Assembly: GCF_019925205.1 (NCBI RefSeq)
Contig: NC_083566.1
Span: forward strand, 12,586,001 to 12,650,000
DNA: 64,000 nucleotides
Direction: 5' to 3'
DNA from: Metopolophium dirhodum
Taxonomy: Eukaryota; Arthropoda; Insecta; Hemiptera; Aphididae
Made by a program: the position numbers and the translations under genes. Below the pieces are notes generated by a model. That model was not told the DNA's origin. It saw only the letters and a program-made list of their open reading frames with translations, and ran no database searches. This document shows, one piece after another, positions 60,632 through 64,000 of the stretch (position 1 is its first letter; each line of letters starts with the position of its first letter).

Positions 60632-63600
60632 GTAAGTCTTTTAGTCTTTTAAAAAGTTTACACACGATATGAGTATGTTATTATAATGTAGGATTATAAT
60701 ATATTAATATTATATTAAAAATCAGTTGATTATAATAATATGTAGGTATATCCAATAGCAACATTTTTGAAAAAAAATCGCTATTCGTATACATAAGAAA
60801 TCATCGATTTCTCGGTATACAGAGCCACAGAGGATAACCGCGTTAATTGTTCGTACTCACTACGTGTTGCGGATTATGAAATAATAATAATTTGATACCT
60901 CTATTAAAGGTTTAAACACGCATAATTTGGCGATTTAAAAACACATATTTTATAGCCCGCAGTGGCGTGAAAGAGTGACGTGTCAGTCTGGGGTGCGGTA
61001 AGCGAGGCGAGTTTTCGATAAAAAAAAAAAACAAAACAAAACAAAACCGTGTGATGTCAGACCCGTTCAGGTCGTGAGCTACGACAAAGGCTTGTAGGCT
61101 AACTATATATACCTATTATATTAGATACGCCGGTTATAATATATTATGTTTTTCATTAATTTTTAAAATATATACGCCATACGCGTCCTCTTCGGCTCCT
61201 CGTATATATTATATCGTGTCAAGATGTTGTGACTTTATGACGTGTCCGCCGCCGCCACTCTGCCTACTCCGTTGCTGTTGCGTACCTTTAATAATATATA
61301 TATATATATATATATAAAAAATAATAATAATAATATAATATAGTACATTCAATTAGGAAGATCTCCTACCGCAGTGGCGGCGGAAACCCAACAACGATAA
61401 TCACCACTGGTACCGCCTGCGTAATGAATGTGATTCGTCTGACCACCAAAGAGACCGCCGCTACCGCCGCCGCCACCGTGTCGTGTTTATAATAACCTCT
61501 GTGTGTGTGTCTGTGTCGGTGTGTATTTTATCGTTGTGTGAGCGTATATACAGATGTGTTGGCGTACAATATCATGTGAGAAACATCGGAGACGTTATAA
61601 TAATATTATAATCGGCGGATACGTCCGATTTAGATTGTAATATTTTATATTATTATTAGGCGGCGGTAGGTTAGAACTGCAGTAGACAATAACGTGTATC
61701 AGACTTAAAAGTGTTTAAATACATATACGTAATATAGTATATTGTAATATATGTTATAAATTATAATTTATAATCGTTTCGTTATTGGGCCGCCACCATC
61801 CCAGCTCCTCCTATACGGCCCTGCATAGCGTTTATGGAATTTGTATCGACAGTAAATACGCCGTCATATTGTATAATATTATAAATTATAATATACGCGC
61901 GTACGGGATGTATGTATAAACGTGAGAAAATATTTCAAACGTCAAAACAGTTCTCGGAGATAAAAAACATATTTATTATTACAATTTAATTATAAAATAC
62001 TATAAGTGTGTCTTTTTAATGCGATATAAATTTACTTTTGATGACTCGAAGTCATGACATTAATTGAGCAGTTTTGCAAATATACGTATTATAATTTGTT
62101 ACTACCTTATATATATTAGGTATTTGATTGATATAGGTAGTATATTTTAATGTTTAAAAGTCGGAATAATTAATAACATCGATATTTATTGAATGGTCGC
62201 AGTAATTATTGCATAATGTTTATTTATTATCGTAATGAGTTATGTTAGTAAATCTGATATTTCTTATTTCACCAAAATATTAATACTTCAAACAATGAGT
62301 TTGTTCTTCTTTATTGAATTATATACTGACTAATTAACAATATTATTTTATGAAACGTAAACTATAAAAATGGGGAAAGTAGGTAACCGCTTTGCTGTAC
62401 AGTATAGGTAGGTATCGAGTGTCAATCGTCGTTGAGGAGTAGGCCACTGTAATTTATGTGTTGAATTTGAATTCAAATTTCAATGATGCATTTATTTAAT
62501 TAATTTAAATACAATATCAAATGATAAAAAATGATAAAAAATATCACTCTGGCTCTGCTCATAATTTAATATTACAAAGTTTATTATAAAGTTTTATCTA
62601 TACCAGTAATTTTTTTGAGCTTAAACAAATATGTATATTATATACACACGAGTGCGTGTGTTCAGACCACTTTGTAGTTGCATAATCACCGTCCATATAT
62701 TATATTCTTATGTGCGGTGTTCTTTTTTTTATACTGACTTAGGAATCTCAAATAATATTATATTCCTCAACCTCAACGTATGTTTAGCTTGATATAGAGA
62801 TCTCTGAACTCGTATTATTTGTAACATTTAAAGTGTAGTATTATAGGTATCTATAGGTACTCATATATTATTTTTGTCCGCAAATAAGTAAACAGGTTAT
62901 TCTTTTATATTCAATTTTTATTATTAGTTTTATGAAAAAATCCTACGATTAATTATTGTTAACCGTCTTTTTGACTTCATTCTGGTTGTAAAAATTAAAA
63001 GCACACAATATTCTCTCTTTTCAATAATGAGAGAAGTTACAAAATACAATTATTTTGTGTGTAATATTATATCATGGTGAGTAAAATGTTTACTAGAGAT
63101 TGAGAATCGCCTACGAATTGTGATTCAAATATTCAATAGGTAATAGGTATATTAAACATTTTTATGACTAATTATTTATTTTTATTTTTAATGAATATTA
63201 GAAATCTTTTAATGTTTATTCAGTTTCTTTGTGAATGGCGTCTATCCACTATTCTATTATGTTTGTATTTGATTGAATTATGCATGTTGTTTATTTAATT
63301 AAAACTTAAGTTAATTGTTAATATGTAATTTTTATTAATATAATAATACCTTCAGGCTAATGACCTCCGCTGTCGAAGCCTTTATTCTTAATAAAAAAAA
63401 AAAAATAATAATACCTTATTATATTTTTTCCATAACTTATCATACATACTTTGTTATGTCAATGCTGCATAAACATATTGAAAAAACTTTTCTAACTAAA
63501 ACGTTAAAGAGTAAAATCCGATAATTTTCTAATTTCTTTTAAAATATTAACTTACTATTAGGTATGAAACATATATTATTAAATATAAGTACTAATTTAC

Positions 63601-64000
63601 TTAAATATAATATAATTTATCATCATTTTGGTGAATAAATATTATTGGTAAATGTTTCATTTTTTTTTAATAGTACACCGTGTGAATGTGTGGAATTTTA
63701 AATTCTTATATGATTCAAAATAAAATACAATTAAGTTAGACTTTACATGTATCATTGTACGGCGATAAAGAATGTACTTTGTGAATGAAACATTATAGGT
63801 AGTAATTAATGGTTTTAAGTGTCAAATTTGACAGGAGTTCCTAAAAAAGTATAGTTTAACTGTTTAACATCTTATTTCATTTTTAGCGTTTCCTTTAAAA
63901 CTATATAAAACTCATATTTTTTTAGCTTGATGTTAAATTGTAAACACTTAATTGTGAAATATAATGATACCATAATGATTGTATACTACAATTTGAACGT
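60632..64000 (+). other. start of the intron after the third rhomboid-type exon
   Basis: No exon recognised. Contains the GC-rich patch at 61180-61500 and a fragment of the main repeat at about 62370-62570 (AGTAGGTAACCGCTTTGCTG). Confidence 0.5.
61180..61500. promoter_or_regulatory. short GC-rich patch inside the rhomboid-type gene
   Basis: GCC/GCG-rich sequence with a TA-dinucleotide tract (about 61289-61314), downstream of the third rhomboid-type exon. The minus strand is open and glycine-rich across about 61355-61480 but resembles no family I know. It may be an internal promoter, an unrecognised exon or compositional noise. Confidence 0.25.

Noticed and set aside
61355..61480. Glycine-rich minus-strand frame in the GC patch
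   Set aside because: Composition-driven, without start, splice sites or known domain.

Overview
The window looks like aphid nuclear DNA (order Hemiptera, probably tribe Macrosiphini; the tribe is an inference). It is very AT-rich and full of TAGGTA/TACCTA-type motifs, MITEs with poly-C/poly-G tracts and Helitrons. The genes are intron-split insect genes whose exons join in frame at GT..AG boundaries. No bacterial-style operon, CRISPR array, rRNA or convincing tRNA was seen.

Layout. (1) 4.1-17.6 kb, + strand: the homologue of Drosophila shifted / vertebrate WIF1, a secreted WIF-domain protein with five EGF-like modules. Its 5' exon (signal peptide and first WIF strand) is not visible and probably lies left of the window. 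A 10.7-kb intron splits the WIF domain and is packed with transposon debris. (2) 16.2-17.0 kb, - strand: a complete three-exon COQ7 gene (5-demethoxyubiquinone hydroxylase), nested in the shifted intron between EGF modules 2 and 3. (3) 18.9-28.3 kb, + strand: the homologue of erect wing / NRF-1, starting in a GC-rich, CpG-rich island. All coding exons are visible, one conserved junction has two in-frame acceptors, and an exon in the island may add an N-terminal extension. (4) 28.8-44.3 kb: no recognisable conserved gene; nested DNA transposons, MITEs, a Helitron inside a hAT-like element and simple repeats. (5) 44.6-45.6 kb: a second CpG-rich island, probably a promoter. (6) 46-60 kb: repeats and AT-rich DNA, possibly the long 5' intron of the next gene. 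(7) 60.1 kb to beyond the right edge, + strand: the first three coding exons of an EF-hand rhomboid-related protease (rhomboid-4 / RHBDL type); its membrane domain would lie outside the window.

How the genes relate. They are unrelated single-copy metazoan genes. shifted acts outside the cell on Hedgehog (fly) or Wnt (vertebrate WIF1), COQ7 in mitochondrial ubiquinone synthesis, and erect wing/NRF-1 as a nuclear regulator whose vertebrate homologue controls respiratory genes. The rhomboid-type gene would be a membrane protease.

No new molecular system was identified. The most notable observations are the nested COQ7, the possible island-coded start of the erect wing homologue, an array of GGAACGCGTTCC palindromes inside a hAT-like element with a perfect 8-bp target duplication, the Helitron-in-hAT nest, and several MITEs whose ends and target duplications can be read to the base.
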